Shown here: positions 7,901 to 13,686 of the stretch, one piece after another
How the letters are laid out: every line of letters begins with the position of its first letter
How positions within the stretch are numbered: the first letter of the stretch is position 1
Source of the DNA: an uncultured Collinsella sp.
Lineage (GTDB): Bacteria > Actinomycetota > Coriobacteriia > Coriobacteriales > Coriobacteriaceae
NCBI GenBank assembly: GCA_958429225.1
Contig: CAUAJB010000051.1
Location: forward strand, 1 to 16,290
Reading direction: 5' to 3'
Length of the DNA stretch: 16,290 nt
Translations under genes and position numbers: made by a program
Notes under the pieces: model-generated
The model's input: the letters and a program-made list of their open reading frames with translations, nothing else
The model's database searches: none
Told to the model about the DNA's origin: nothing

Positions 7901-8325
7901 GTAATGGCGGCGCTGGTTCGAATGGCGGCGGCGGTTCTGGTACCGGTACTGGTTCCGGCGCTGGCGCGGGCTCTGGCTCCGGCTCGAAGGGCGGCGCTAT
8001 TGCCCCGGGCCAGAAGCCGGTGACCAAGACGACGGTGTCGACCAAGACCGAGACCAAGGACAACAAGTCCGACAAGAAGTCTGACAAGAAGTCTGATAAC
8101 AAGTCTGACAAGAAGGACGGCAAGTCCGACAAGAAGTCCGATTCCAAGTCCGATACGGGTGCTGTTTCCACGACCACTGCTAAGAAGTCCTCTAGTGCTT
8201 CCGAGCAGGAGACTGGCACCAATCCGCTCGCCATCGTTGGCATCGCCGCCGGCGTGATTGGCCTCGCGCTCATCGCCGTCTTCGTGCTGACCAAGCGCGG
8301 CAAGGGTGACGGTAATGCCCGATAA
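4927..8325 (+). CDS. exported multidomain surface protein: three transcobalamin-like DUF4430 modules, PQQ-like beta-propeller, InlB-type repeat, C-terminal anchor
   Basis: The 1132-aa protein has, in order: a signal peptide (RRGAIARGVVKRG then LVAFLAFAMAFSTTPAQLWA, cleavage near residue 40); an Ala/Ser/Thr-rich linker to ~145; three DUF4430 (transcobalamin-like C-terminal, PF14478-type) modules at about 146-264, 268-388 and 390-498, each ending W.(L/F)FVNG...(V)GAG..L..GD.(V/I).W.Y; a beta-propeller with PQQ-like blades (about 512-918, e.g. LLKIDAESGKVLAES, LTRINILTGAVSW); one InlB/Flg_new repeat (919-986, FGGWYTDEACTQ and LYAKW); a Gly/Ser linker; a KSDK-repeat stalk; and a membrane helix (1099-1121) with a basic tail. 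No LPXTG is present, though QETG precedes the helix. The ATG at 4927 follows TAGGAGA; ATG 4846 behind GGAGGGAAGGGGG is an alternative, but would include the rare-codon run AGT AGG AGA. Surface corrinoid capture under riboswitch control is inferred. Confidence 0.88.
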   Translation: MDMFEDERQRVSHRRGAIARGVVKRGLVAFLAFAMAFSTTPAQLWAEGAEGIAEAVAQAAPSEGTGAADGAADGAVSETGSNASDASANDGTSTNAADSNGVASDDSAAVEASTASPDSSEQNVKSVVAASDEAESQPTEAASQEVSATCSVVGTDAKGAQQTWAAAQKIALREGSTAADLSEQLFKQAGLKADYDPNGSWGWALNSITSPFDSGRTLAYDPATGAYWQLFVNGSASAVGAGGHTLKDGDSVVWCYSKYGDPAPANQISVSCTVIGQDASGAQQTWAQPTTALVEEGATAADLSEQAFKKAGIGAKTGKGAYGWYLESLTSPFNKTVKLSSEKVNENTWKFWQFFVNGQAANVGAGNYTLKAGDKVTWVYGFDGTMPGQVSVSMEIIGKKDEKAHRWTDPSTQVFVEGTSIKDASAAYFDALGIKSKMNDQFGYWGVHSLVSPLDGTELSGAWSFFVNGVPGPQLDSDYVLKSGDKIVWAYAPGDTVPNPDEVVVDPSASRPTDWKADWSGNSNAVVKNVSTPTGALASSWTFDWKAYSGATYPNASEPIVVNGNVYLAVNKRLLKIDAESGKVLAESNLKTAIGYTTRPIYTKGLVIVPLDGGAVQALTADTLTTVWLTDSIGNLTQSNSQLTVDGNYLYVGTVDVDFGTSTYNNGHLTRINILTGAVSWQHVNADEGYYWTSAKVGDGYILVPTSAGTVEMLSKSTGDVLGSVSVGAIVNSGCVLSKDGKHAYVISRDGKLHVLALSDANTRASSRISEERVIDLGLTGCACMPTLYGNKLIVGGEVSGGSALAIVDLDNDFTTTLVSSADGSVLPAGGIKGAPLVSVQADGTYVYFTVNYGATSDYVNYTSGGGVYRYKMGDAQATGAFSAAGHNNYCDSPIACDAKGNLYYINDSGTLFKLSGGVKVSFETGEGSKVDFQTTADGKLVKPADPTRDGYTFGGWYTDEACTQAYDFSTPVTADLTLYAKWTKNAVNPGGNGGAGSNGGGGSGTGTGSGAGAGSGSGSKGGAIAPGQKPVTKTTVSTKTETKDNKSDKKSDKKSDNKSDKKDGKSDKKSDSKSDTGAVSTTTAKKSSSASEQETGTNPLAIVGIAAGVIGLALIAVFVLTKRGKGDGNAR
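8065..8154 (+). repeat. KSDK-type tandem repeat within the surface-protein stalk
   Basis: A degenerate 12-nt unit, AAGTC(C/T)GACAAG, is repeated about seven times and encodes a 30-residue Lys/Ser/Asp stretch of KSDK/KSDN/KSDS units just before the C-terminal membrane helix. It is charged and surely disordered and probably spans the cell wall. Such repeats are prone to length change between strains. Confidence 0.8.
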
Positions 8326-9217
8326 GCCCAAGGAGACCAGCGGGCAACAGCCCGACTCCTCGTTTATCCAGCTCGATGATCCAAAGCAAAAGGGCGCCGC
8401 TTCGGCGGCGTCCACCTCTCGTCGCAAGGCGCTCCTCGGCGTTCTGACTGCTGCATGCACCATTCTGATCGTCGTCTCGCTGGGTTTCGTCCATCCTTCC
8501 ACAAGCGGTGCCTGGTCCATCGACTGGATCATTCAGACCGTGACGGGGGAGAGCGTCGTCACCAAGGACACCAAGGCGTCTGGCTCGACTACGACTTCGG
8601 GCGAGGCCAGTTCCAAGGATTCCAAGTCATCGAATGACGCAAAAGATGAGTCCAAGGGTTCGAACGACGACAAGGACGATTCCGAGTCTTCAAACAAGGA
8701 ATCGGACAAAAACTCGGATAGCAAGAAGTCCGAGGACCGGGGCGGCAAGAAGTCTGGCGATAAATCCGCTGCCCAAAATACGGGAGCCAGTGATACTTCC
8801 AATGCGTCTGGTGGTGCTTCTTCGGGCGGTGGCCAGTCGTCTGATGGAGCCTCATCCTCTAATGGTGGAAACGCCTCCTCGGGCAGCCAAAGCGGCTCAC
8901 AGGAGTCCAACTACGTTACGGTGACGGTTTCGGTCACATCGAGCGCTGTGGGCAATCCCGTGTCCTCTGGCGGCACCTTTACCTTTAACGAAGGCGCCAC
9001 CGTTTACGATGCCCTGTGCGCGCTGGGCCTTTCTGTCAACGCACACGGCTCATCGTACGGCACGTATGTTTCTGCGATTGGTGGTTTGGCCGAGAAACAG
9101 TACGGCGGCACGAGCGGCTGGATGTACTCCGTCAACGGCGCAACGCCCATGACGGCCTGCAGCAACTACGTTCTCTCCAACGGTGACAACGTGGTCTGGT
9201 ATTACGTGACGGGCTAG
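8315..9217 (+). CDS. membrane-anchored protein with one C-terminal DUF4430 (transcobalamin-like) domain
   Basis: The 300-aa protein has a cytoplasmic N terminus (1-36), a signal-anchor helix (ALLGVLTAACTILIVVSLGFV, about 40-60, preceded by RRK), a long Ser/Lys/Asp/Asn/Gly-rich disordered spacer (about 85-200) and a DUF4430 domain (about 202-300) with the family features GATVYDALCALG, GWMYSVNG and the end LSNGDNVVWYYVTG. It should project the domain outward from the membrane. The start at 8315 overlaps the end of the preceding gene by 11 nt, with AAGGG (8302-8306) 8 nt upstream, so translation is probably coupled; GTG 8306 is less likely. Sharing the B12-riboswitch transcript and the domain type, it probably works with the larger protein, perhaps as a membrane-proximal acceptor. 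That role is inferred. No transporter gene follows. Confidence 0.87.
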   Translation: MPDKPKETSGQQPDSSFIQLDDPKQKGAASAASTSRRKALLGVLTAACTILIVVSLGFVHPSTSGAWSIDWIIQTVTGESVVTKDTKASGSTTTSGEASSKDSKSSNDAKDESKGSNDDKDDSESSNKESDKNSDSKKSEDRGGKKSGDKSAAQNTGASDTSNASGGASSGGGQSSDGASSSNGGNASSGSQSGSQESNYVTVTVSVTSSAVGNPVSSGGTFTFNEGATVYDALCALGLSVNAHGSSYGTYVSAIGGLAEKQYGGTSGWMYSVNGATPMTACSNYVLSNGDNVVWYYVTG

Positions 9218-9237
9218 GAGCCTCGACATATCGCACC

Positions 9238-9277
9238 AAGCGGGCGGTTCGGACAAACATTCGAGCCGCCCGCTTTT
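9238..9277 (+). terminator. terminator of the riboswitch operon
   Basis: A 14-bp stem, AAGCGGGCGGTTCG (9238-9251) with CGAGCCGCCCGCTT (9262-9275), one G-U pair and a 10-nt loop, ends in TTTT. It lies 20 nt after the stop codon of the second DUF4430 gene. Confidence 0.85.
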
Positions 9278-9316
9278 ACAGCGAATGGGACGGGGTCGCC
9301 GGGTCTCTCGGCAAAC

Positions 9317-9350
9317 AAAAAACCGGTTGGAACGGGAATTCCAACCGGTT
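9317..9350 (-). terminator. terminator of the gtrA-family gene (minus strand)
   Basis: A perfect 12-bp stem, AACCGGTTGGAA (9321-9332) with its complement (9339-9350), closes a 6-nt loop. Read on the minus strand it is followed by a T-rich run (complement of the A-run at 9314-9320). It ends the minus-strand block and faces the plus-strand terminator at 9238-9277. Confidence 0.8.
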
Positions 9351-9376
9351 ATACATTCAAGCAAATAGTGAATCGA

Positions 9377-9784
9377 CTACGACCGTGCGCCCTCGAGGAA
9401 GAAGCGGCGGCTGAAGTAGTTGTACCAGGTGACGAGGAACGTGGCGATGGCCTTCATGGCCTGGTAGCCGATGCTCAAAAACGTGACGCCCACAAACATG
9501 TACAGGTCGTTGAGGCCCAGGCCGATCACCGACAGGATGGTGAAGATCGTGAACTCGCGCTTGCGGCTCATGCCTTCGCGGTGGTCGAACACGTACTTCA
9601 TGCTGAGCCAGTAGTTGACCACGACGGACGTGATAAACGAAACCGTGGTGCTCATCAAAAAGTCGAGGTGGAACAGCTCGACGAGCGCAATGAGCATGCC
9701 CCAGTCGATGCCAAAGGAGATAAGACCCACGACAGCAAACTTGAGGAACTGCTTGGTATGAGGTTGTGCCAGCGCCTTGCGCAC
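9377..9784 (-). CDS. GtrA-family membrane protein (first of two paralogues)
   Basis: The 135-aa protein is a GtrA-family protein with four predicted membrane helices. Conserved elements are FLKFAVVGLISFGIDWG near the N terminus, VVNYWLSMKYVF in the second helix region, and the C-terminal YNYFSRRFFLEG. GtrA-like proteins are proposed to carry undecaprenyl-linked sugars across the membrane or to help wall and O-antigen glycosylation; no glycosyltransferase is adjacent. The start is a GTG at 9784 with at best a weak GGA site upstream, and no ATG fits, since a stop lies 45 nt upstream in frame. The protein is clearly related to the gene at 10004-10399 (SMKYVF.H.EGMSR.REF, LSVIGL.LND), so an old tandem duplication is likely. 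The sequence just upstream is AT-rich and may be foreign. Confidence 0.88.
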   Translation of the reverse strand: MRKALAQPHTKQFLKFAVVGLISFGIDWGMLIALVELFHLDFLMSTTVSFITSVVVNYWLSMKYVFDHREGMSRKREFTIFTILSVIGLGLNDLYMFVGVTFLSIGYQAMKAIATFLVTWYNYFSRRFFLEGARS

Positions 9785-9913
9785 GTAATCACATCCAATG
9801 CGTTGATGAATCGAGCAGAGGATACTTTAGAGCTTTTACAAGGGAAACGTAAGGTCTTTGCCAAGAACTATATGAACTCGCCAAATTTTCAAGAGCTAAT
9901 CCGCAAACGTTGA
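9785..9913 (+). pseudogene. possible 3' remnant of an unidentified plus-strand gene
   Basis: In the gap between the two GtrA genes, the plus strand encodes a protein-like tail, MNRAEDTLELLQGKRKVF then AKNYMNSPNFQELIRKR, ending in TGA at 9911-9913. The stretch 9806-9913 is about 40% GC by hand count, well below its neighbours, and its codons look like those of a low-GC gene. There is no Shine-Dalgarno and no start region, and the frame upstream runs antisense into the GtrA gene. I do not recognise the family. It may be the broken end of an acquired gene, or chance. Confidence 0.25.
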
Positions 9914-9937
9914 AAATTTGCCCGTAAACGAGCGACA

Positions 9938-9977
9938 CCCACGGACGATACTGCGCTGAGTGCGCGTCGTCCGTGGG
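9938..9977 (-). terminator. hairpin after the second GtrA gene (minus strand)
   Basis: An 11-bp stem, CCCACGGACGA (9938-9948) with TCGTCCGTGGG (9967-9977), encloses an inner GCGC/GCGC hairpin. It lies 26 nt beyond the stop codon of the minus-strand GtrA gene. The tail on the minus strand (TGTCGCTCGTTTACG) is only mildly T-rich, so termination efficiency is uncertain. Confidence 0.5.
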
Positions 9978-10003
9978 CGCCGTAATGCTGCAGGGGTTTC
10001 GAG

Positions 10004-10399
10004 CTATTTTGTCTCGTCGCCCTCCAGGAAGATTTTTCGGGTCACAAAGTTGTAGACCATGACAAGCGCGGTGGCGCAGATCTTGGCGATATTGGCCTCG
10101 AGTCCCAGGCCGGCGTTGAGCGCCAGCACGATGCCGTCGTTGAGCACCAAACCGATCACGGACAGCACGACAAAGATGATGAACTCGCGGCGGCGGCTCA
10201 TGCCTTCCTTGTGCGCAAACACGTACTTCATGCTTGCGAGGTAGTTAAAGATGAGTGAGATGATAAAGCCGCTGGTGTTGGCGATTAGGATGTTGAGGCC
10301 CAGACCGTAGTGGAGCAGATTCATAATGCCAAAGTCGATAACCGTGGCAATGACACCGACGACGCCAAATTTCATGATCTGCGCAAGGAGCTTTTGCAT
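10004..10399 (-). CDS. GtrA-family membrane protein (second paralogue)
   Basis: The 131-aa protein has four predicted membrane helices and the GtrA-family pattern: IMKFGVVGVIATVIDFG at the N terminus, IFNYLASMKYVFAHKEG in the middle, LSVIGLVLNDGIVL, and YNFVTRKIFLEGDE at the C terminus. Members are thought to act in translocating or handling polyprenyl-linked sugars. ATG 10399 is chosen because AAGG and AGG lie just upstream; the frame stays open to a TTG at 10462 (152 aa), but that segment folds into strong hairpins and the TTG has no proper Shine-Dalgarno. It lies 78 nt after fbp on the same strand, so it may be read through from fbp. It is a paralogue of the gene at 9377-9784. Confidence 0.88.
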   Translation of the reverse strand: MQKLLAQIMKFGVVGVIATVIDFGIMNLLHYGLGLNILIANTSGFIISLIFNYLASMKYVFAHKEGMSRRREFIIFVVLSVIGLVLNDGIVLALNAGLGLEANIAKICATALVMVYNFVTRKIFLEGDETK

Positions 10400-10428
10400 G
10401 GTACCTGCCTTAAGCTGGCGCCGAAGCG

Positions 10429-10471
10429 CCGCGGGGATGACAAACTCAGCAAGTTTAGCCAATCCCCGCGG
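10429..10471 (-). promoter_or_regulatory. hairpin between fbp and gtrA-family gene
   Basis: A perfect 10-bp stem, CCGCGGGGAT (10429-10438) with ATCCCCGCGG (10462-10471), holds a nested AAACT/AGTTT pairing, and a second small hairpin GGCGC-CGAA-GCGCC lies at 10417-10430. Both sit in the 78-nt fbp-gtrA gap. There is no T-run after the stem on the minus strand, so an mRNA-processing or stability element is as likely as a terminator. Confidence 0.45.
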
Positions 10472-10477
10472 GTGGTG

Positions 10478-12394
10478 CTAGGCGCGCTCCTCGATAGCAC
10501 CGTTTCTATATGCATCGAGCAGCTGGCGCAGGTCCTGGATTTGGCTGCGGATCTTGGCGCCAGTATCGGTGTCGCTCACCATGCGGCGACGGTCCGCTTG
10601 GTCAAAACGGTTGGTCTCGCTTTCGATGTCCACGTTGCGCGTGAGTGCCTCGGCAACCGTCGTAAAGGCCCGGTGCGACTTGAGGCGGCAGCCGCGCGAG
10701 CTCGAGATAAGCGTATAGCCGGCGATGCCCGTCTTGGGATGGTAAGCGCGGCAGAAGCCGCCATCGATGACCAGCAGCTTGCCCTCGGCGCGGATGGGCT
10801 GCTCGCCCTTGGTGGTTTTAACGGGCGTGTGGCCGTTGATGATGTGGCCGGTCGGCGAGCATGCCATGGGCGCGACGCCAAACTCGCGCATGATATCATC
10901 GCAGACCGAGGGCGACTTGGTAAGCGTAAAGTACGGGTCCATCGGCTCGACCCAGGTGCTCTTATCGGCGATATAGGCGCGCTCAAAGGTACGCACCAGG
11001 CGTCCGCTGGCGGGTGAATTGAAGCCAATCCACAGGTACCACATCCAGTCGAGGGCATCGCGGTCGCCCACGCGCCACGCGCGGCGGGCGATGTGGTCGC
11101 AAAAATCGAGATAATCACGGCCAGCGTGCCAGGTGCCCAGGCAGTTCATGCTGCTAAAGGTGCCGTCCTCGTTGAGCGGCACGCAGCCATGGAAGAGCAG
11201 GTTGCCGTTGGCGACCTTGTACATCGAGCCGTGGGAATAGAGGAAATCGATATGGCGATGCAGGTGATCGGCGGTGACAAACTCGGACACGAGCTTGTCG
11301 ATGATGTGCTGCTCCTGAGACGTGAGCGTATAGGGGTCCGCCGGGTCGACGGTGGGGAAGTCGTTGGTCGTGAGCGGCCACACGCTGCCGTCGGCGAGCG
11401 TGACCGTGCCGGTGTCGTGGTCGATCTTGTCGAGTAACAGGCGGTCGGTCATATCGAACTCGGGGTGGCGCTGGATAATCTGGCCCTCGAGCTTAAAGAG
11501 CAGCACGTTGATGGCCTTGATCAGCGGGGTGATGGACTCACCGGCGGTGTAGGTGGCATCGGCAAAGGCGACAAGCTCACGCAGCGAGATGCCGTAGTCG
11601 TTCTCCAGGATCTCGTAGTTGTCGTAGCGTAGGTTGTTGCGCAACACCGTGGCGATGCAGGCGGGCTCACCGGTCGCAGCGCCCATCCACAGCAGGTCGT
11701 GGTTGCCCCACTGGATGTCGAGCGAATGGTAGGTGAGCAGACGGTCCATAATCTTGGCCGCGCCGCCGCCGCGGTCGAAGATGTCGCCCACCAGGTGCAG
11801 GTGGTCGACGGCCAGGCGCTTGATGAGCGAGGCGAGCGACTCAATAAAGTCGTCGGCGCTGGCGGTCTCCAGGATGGACTCCACGATGCGCTCGTGATAG
11901 CGCACGCGATAGTTGTTCTCGTCCGGGTGCGTGTGCAACAACTCGTCGATGATATAGGCGTAATCGCGCGGGATGGCCTTACGCACCTTGGAGCGCGTGT
12001 AGCGGCTTGAAAGTGAGCGAGCGACCATGATGAGCTGGTCAAGCATCGTCTTGTACCAGGTGGGCGAGTCCTCGCGCTGACTGCGGACCAGGTCGATCTT
12101 CTCGCGCGGGTAGTAGATGAGCGTACACAGCTCGCCCTTTTCGTCAAAGGAGAGCGTGTCGCCAAAGATCTCGTCGACATGTTCGCGCACGACGCCCGAG
12201 CAGTTGTTGAGGATGTGCATAAAGGCTTCGTACTCACCATGCACGTCGCTCATAAAATGCTCGGTGCCCTTGGGTAGGTTAAGGATGGCCGAGAGGTTGA
12301 TAATTTCGGTAAATGCGGATTGTTCGGTGGGAAACTGTCTCGACAGCAGGCGCAGATACTTGAAGTCTTGCGGGTTGCGATCGAATGCGACCAT
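10478..12394 (-). CDS. fbp: class III fructose-1,6-bisphosphatase
   Basis: The 638-aa protein is a class III (Firmicutes-type) FBPase, EC 3.1.3.11, which hydrolyses fructose-1,6-bisphosphate to fructose-6-phosphate for gluconeogenesis in the cytoplasm. It is a metallophosphoesterase: the metal motifs are SDVHGE (49-54), GDIFDRGGG (203-211), GNHDLLWMGA (230-239) and GHTPVK (521-526) followed by LLVIDGG. Length matches the family (about 640-670 aa), which is unrelated to the E. coli Fbp and GlpX folds. ATG 12394 is chosen because GGAAGG lies 7 nt upstream on the minus strand; the frame opens further to 12439, but that would run through a palindrome (12422-12451) more likely to be regulatory. 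The gtrA-family gene follows 78 nt later. Confidence 0.96.
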   Translation of the reverse strand: MVAFDRNPQDFKYLRLLSRQFPTEQSAFTEIINLSAILNLPKGTEHFMSDVHGEYEAFMHILNNCSGVVREHVDEIFGDTLSFDEKGELCTLIYYPREKIDLVRSQREDSPTWYKTMLDQLIMVARSLSSRYTRSKVRKAIPRDYAYIIDELLHTHPDENNYRVRYHERIVESILETASADDFIESLASLIKRLAVDHLHLVGDIFDRGGGAAKIMDRLLTYHSLDIQWGNHDLLWMGAATGEPACIATVLRNNLRYDNYEILENDYGISLRELVAFADATYTAGESITPLIKAINVLLFKLEGQIIQRHPEFDMTDRLLLDKIDHDTGTVTLADGSVWPLTTNDFPTVDPADPYTLTSQEQHIIDKLVSEFVTADHLHRHIDFLYSHGSMYKVANGNLLFHGCVPLNEDGTFSSMNCLGTWHAGRDYLDFCDHIARRAWRVGDRDALDWMWYLWIGFNSPASGRLVRTFERAYIADKSTWVEPMDPYFTLTKSPSVCDDIMREFGVAPMACSPTGHIINGHTPVKTTKGEQPIRAEGKLLVIDGGFCRAYHPKTGIAGYTLISSSRGCRLKSHRAFTTVAEALTRNVDIESETNRFDQADRRRMVSDTDTGAKIRSQIQDLRQLLDAYRNGAIEERA

Positions 12395-12421
12395 GAAACA
12401 CCTTCCGATGGGGCTGGTAAA

Positions 12422-12451
12422 ACTGATAAACAGCATCAAACGTTTATCAGT
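12422..12451. promoter_or_regulatory. palindrome upstream of fbp (candidate operator or 5' UTR hairpin)
   Basis: ACTGATAAAC (12422-12431) and GTTTATCAGT (12442-12451) are perfect inverted 10-mers around a 10-nt spacer, 28 nt before the fbp start codon. The symmetry and place fit a repressor site or an mRNA hairpin. The remainder of the 12395-12714 gap holds no gene that I can support. Confidence 0.45.
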
Positions 12452-12544
12452 ATGCGCCGCTTTTGTTTCGATTTTGCGCCAGCGGCTGAATTGTCGGCTG
12501 AACGGTTTGGTAAATCGATTTAGTGAAGGTAGATGTGTCGGTTG

Positions 12545-12602
12545 GGTGGAGACGACAGAGGGTGTTTTCTCAGATATTTATGCATGGGGCCGGTGGAGAC
12601 GA
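12545..12602. repeat. 11-bp direct repeat in the fbp-degV intergenic region
   Basis: GGTGGAGACGA occurs at 12545-12555 and again at 12592-12602, with start points 47 bp apart, in the divergent promoter region. The separation is not an exact number of helical turns. It could be a pair of regulator sites or chance. Confidence 0.25.
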
Positions 12603-12677
12603 TGGTGGTAAAGATGTTCACTATATTTGGTTCGATTTGGTAAATAGTGGACATATGTACCGCATGTAGGCTCACTG

Positions 12678-12686
12678 TGCGATAAT
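12678..12686 (+). promoter_or_regulatory. possible extended -10 promoter of the degV-family gene
   Basis: TGCGATAAT has the TGn extension and a -10 box differing from TATAAT at one position, 28 nt before the degV-family start codon. No good -35 is found 16-18 bp upstream, consistent with an extended -10 promoter. The resulting leader would be very short. Confidence 0.38.
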
Positions 12687-12714
12687 TTGCGCAGCAATGA
12701 GTAAGGAGCCTCAT

Positions 12715-13605
12715 ATGAGTGATTTTGTCCTGACCTGTGAATCCGCCGCCGACCGAACCCGTGAGTTCTTTGCGGCGCGCAATATCCCTGTCGTGTGTTT
12801 TCATTACGAGATCGACGATGTTGTCTATACGGACGATCTGTATCAGTCGATTACGCCGGACAAGTTTTTTGCCCAGATTGCCGCGGGCGCCATGCCCAAG
12901 ACGTCTCAGGTGAGCGTGGGTGAGTACGAGGAGTTTTGGGAGCCGTTTGTTGCCGAGGGTAAAGACGTGCTGCACCTGACGTTGTCGTCGGGTATTTCGG
13001 GCACGTATGGATCGGCCTGCGTCGCGGCGCAGATGCTCGCGGATCGCTATCCCCAGGGCGGCAAGGTGCGCGTCATCGATTCGCTGGGGGCGTCTTCGGG
13101 CTTTGGTCTGTTGCTGGAATATGCCGCCGACGTGCGCGATAGCGGGGCTTCACTCGACGAGACGGCCGCTTGGATTGAGGAGCATAAACTCAACCTGCAC
13201 CACTGGTTCTTCTCGACCGATCTGTCGAGCTACCTGCGCGGCGGTCGCATTTCGGCCGCGAGCGCGATCATTGGCACGGCGCTTAAGATTTGCCCGCTTA
13301 TGACGGTCGATTGCGAAGGTAAGCTGTCGCCACGTGAGAAAATTCGCACTAAGAAGCGCGCGATTTCCGAGATGGCTAAGACCATGATGGCACACGTGCA
13401 GGGCGGTACGGATTATTCGGGTAAGTGCATCATGTCGCACTCGGCGTGCCGCGAGGATGCCGAGGCAGTTGCGGCGCTGATTGAGGAACAGGTTCCGCAG
13501 CTTAAAGGCAAGATTGAGATCAATGACATCGGTACTCTGATTGGCTCGCATACCGGACCTGGTACGGTGGCGCTCTTCTTTATGGGCGACAAGCGCGTGG
13601 ATTAA
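12715..13605 (+). CDS. DegV-family (FakB-type) fatty-acid-binding protein
   Basis: The 296-aa protein is a DegV-family protein. In the best-studied members (FakB) it holds a fatty acid for phosphorylation by FakA, feeding exogenous or recycled fatty acids into phospholipid synthesis in the cytoplasm. Motifs are PKTSQVS (61-67), LSSGISGTY (90-98), LRGGRIS (174-180) and GSHTGPGT (277-284); these supply the carboxylate-binding Thr/Ser and His of the family. Length fits (about 280-300 aa). ATG 12715 follows AAGGAG (12703-12708) by 6 nt; an upstream in-frame ATG at 12697 would place that site inside the gene. It appears monocistronic with a terminator after it. No fakA gene is in the window, so the fatty-acid partner must be elsewhere. 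Confidence 0.94.
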   Translation: MSDFVLTCESAADRTREFFAARNIPVVCFHYEIDDVVYTDDLYQSITPDKFFAQIAAGAMPKTSQVSVGEYEEFWEPFVAEGKDVLHLTLSSGISGTYGSACVAAQMLADRYPQGGKVRVIDSLGASSGFGLLLEYAADVRDSGASLDETAAWIEEHKLNLHHWFFSTDLSSYLRGGRISAASAIIGTALKICPLMTVDCEGKLSPREKIRTKKRAISEMAKTMMAHVQGGTDYSGKCIMSHSACREDAEAVAALIEEQVPQLKGKIEINDIGTLIGSHTGPGTVALFFMGDKRVD

Positions 13606-13646
13606 TTTGCCCCATCACGTTGCTGCATGATTGCTCAAACGAAAAC

Positions 13647-13674
13647 GGCCCGTCTCATGTTTGTGGGGCGGGCC
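13647..13674. terminator. bidirectional terminator between degV-family and TIM-barrel genes
   Basis: GGCCCGTCTC (13647-13656) pairs with GGGGCGGGCC (13665-13674) with two G-U pairs and an 8-nt loop. The minus-strand side is followed by GTTTTCGTTT, a good T-rich tail for the minus-strand gene at 13687-14778; the plus-strand side is followed by TTGCTGTTG, a weaker tail for degV. Confidence 0.65.
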
Positions 13675-13686
13675 TTGCTGTTGCGG

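Noticed and set aside
8065..8154. CRISPR-like or satellite array
   Set aside because: The short repeats stay in frame and encode a KSDK stalk; there are no spacers.
8200..8260. Canonical LPXTG sortase signal
   Set aside because: The residues before the membrane helix read EQETGTN; Leu-Pro is missing, so a normal sortase signal cannot be claimed.
6232..8532. Long open frame (~766 codons) on the minus strand opposite the surface-protein gene
   Set aside because: It is antisense to a protein with clear domains, has low-complexity Arg/Gly/Ala/Val-rich content and no ribosome site; this is a usual by-product of high-GC coding DNA.
10400..10462. TTG-initiated longer form of the second GtrA protein
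   Set aside because: The added DNA forms strong hairpins, the purine tract GGGGA abuts the TTG, and the paralogue begins at a position equivalent to ATG 10399.
12697..12714. Earlier ATG for the degV-family gene
   Set aside because: It would put the AAGGAG ribosome site inside the gene and adds six residues absent from the usual DegV N terminus.
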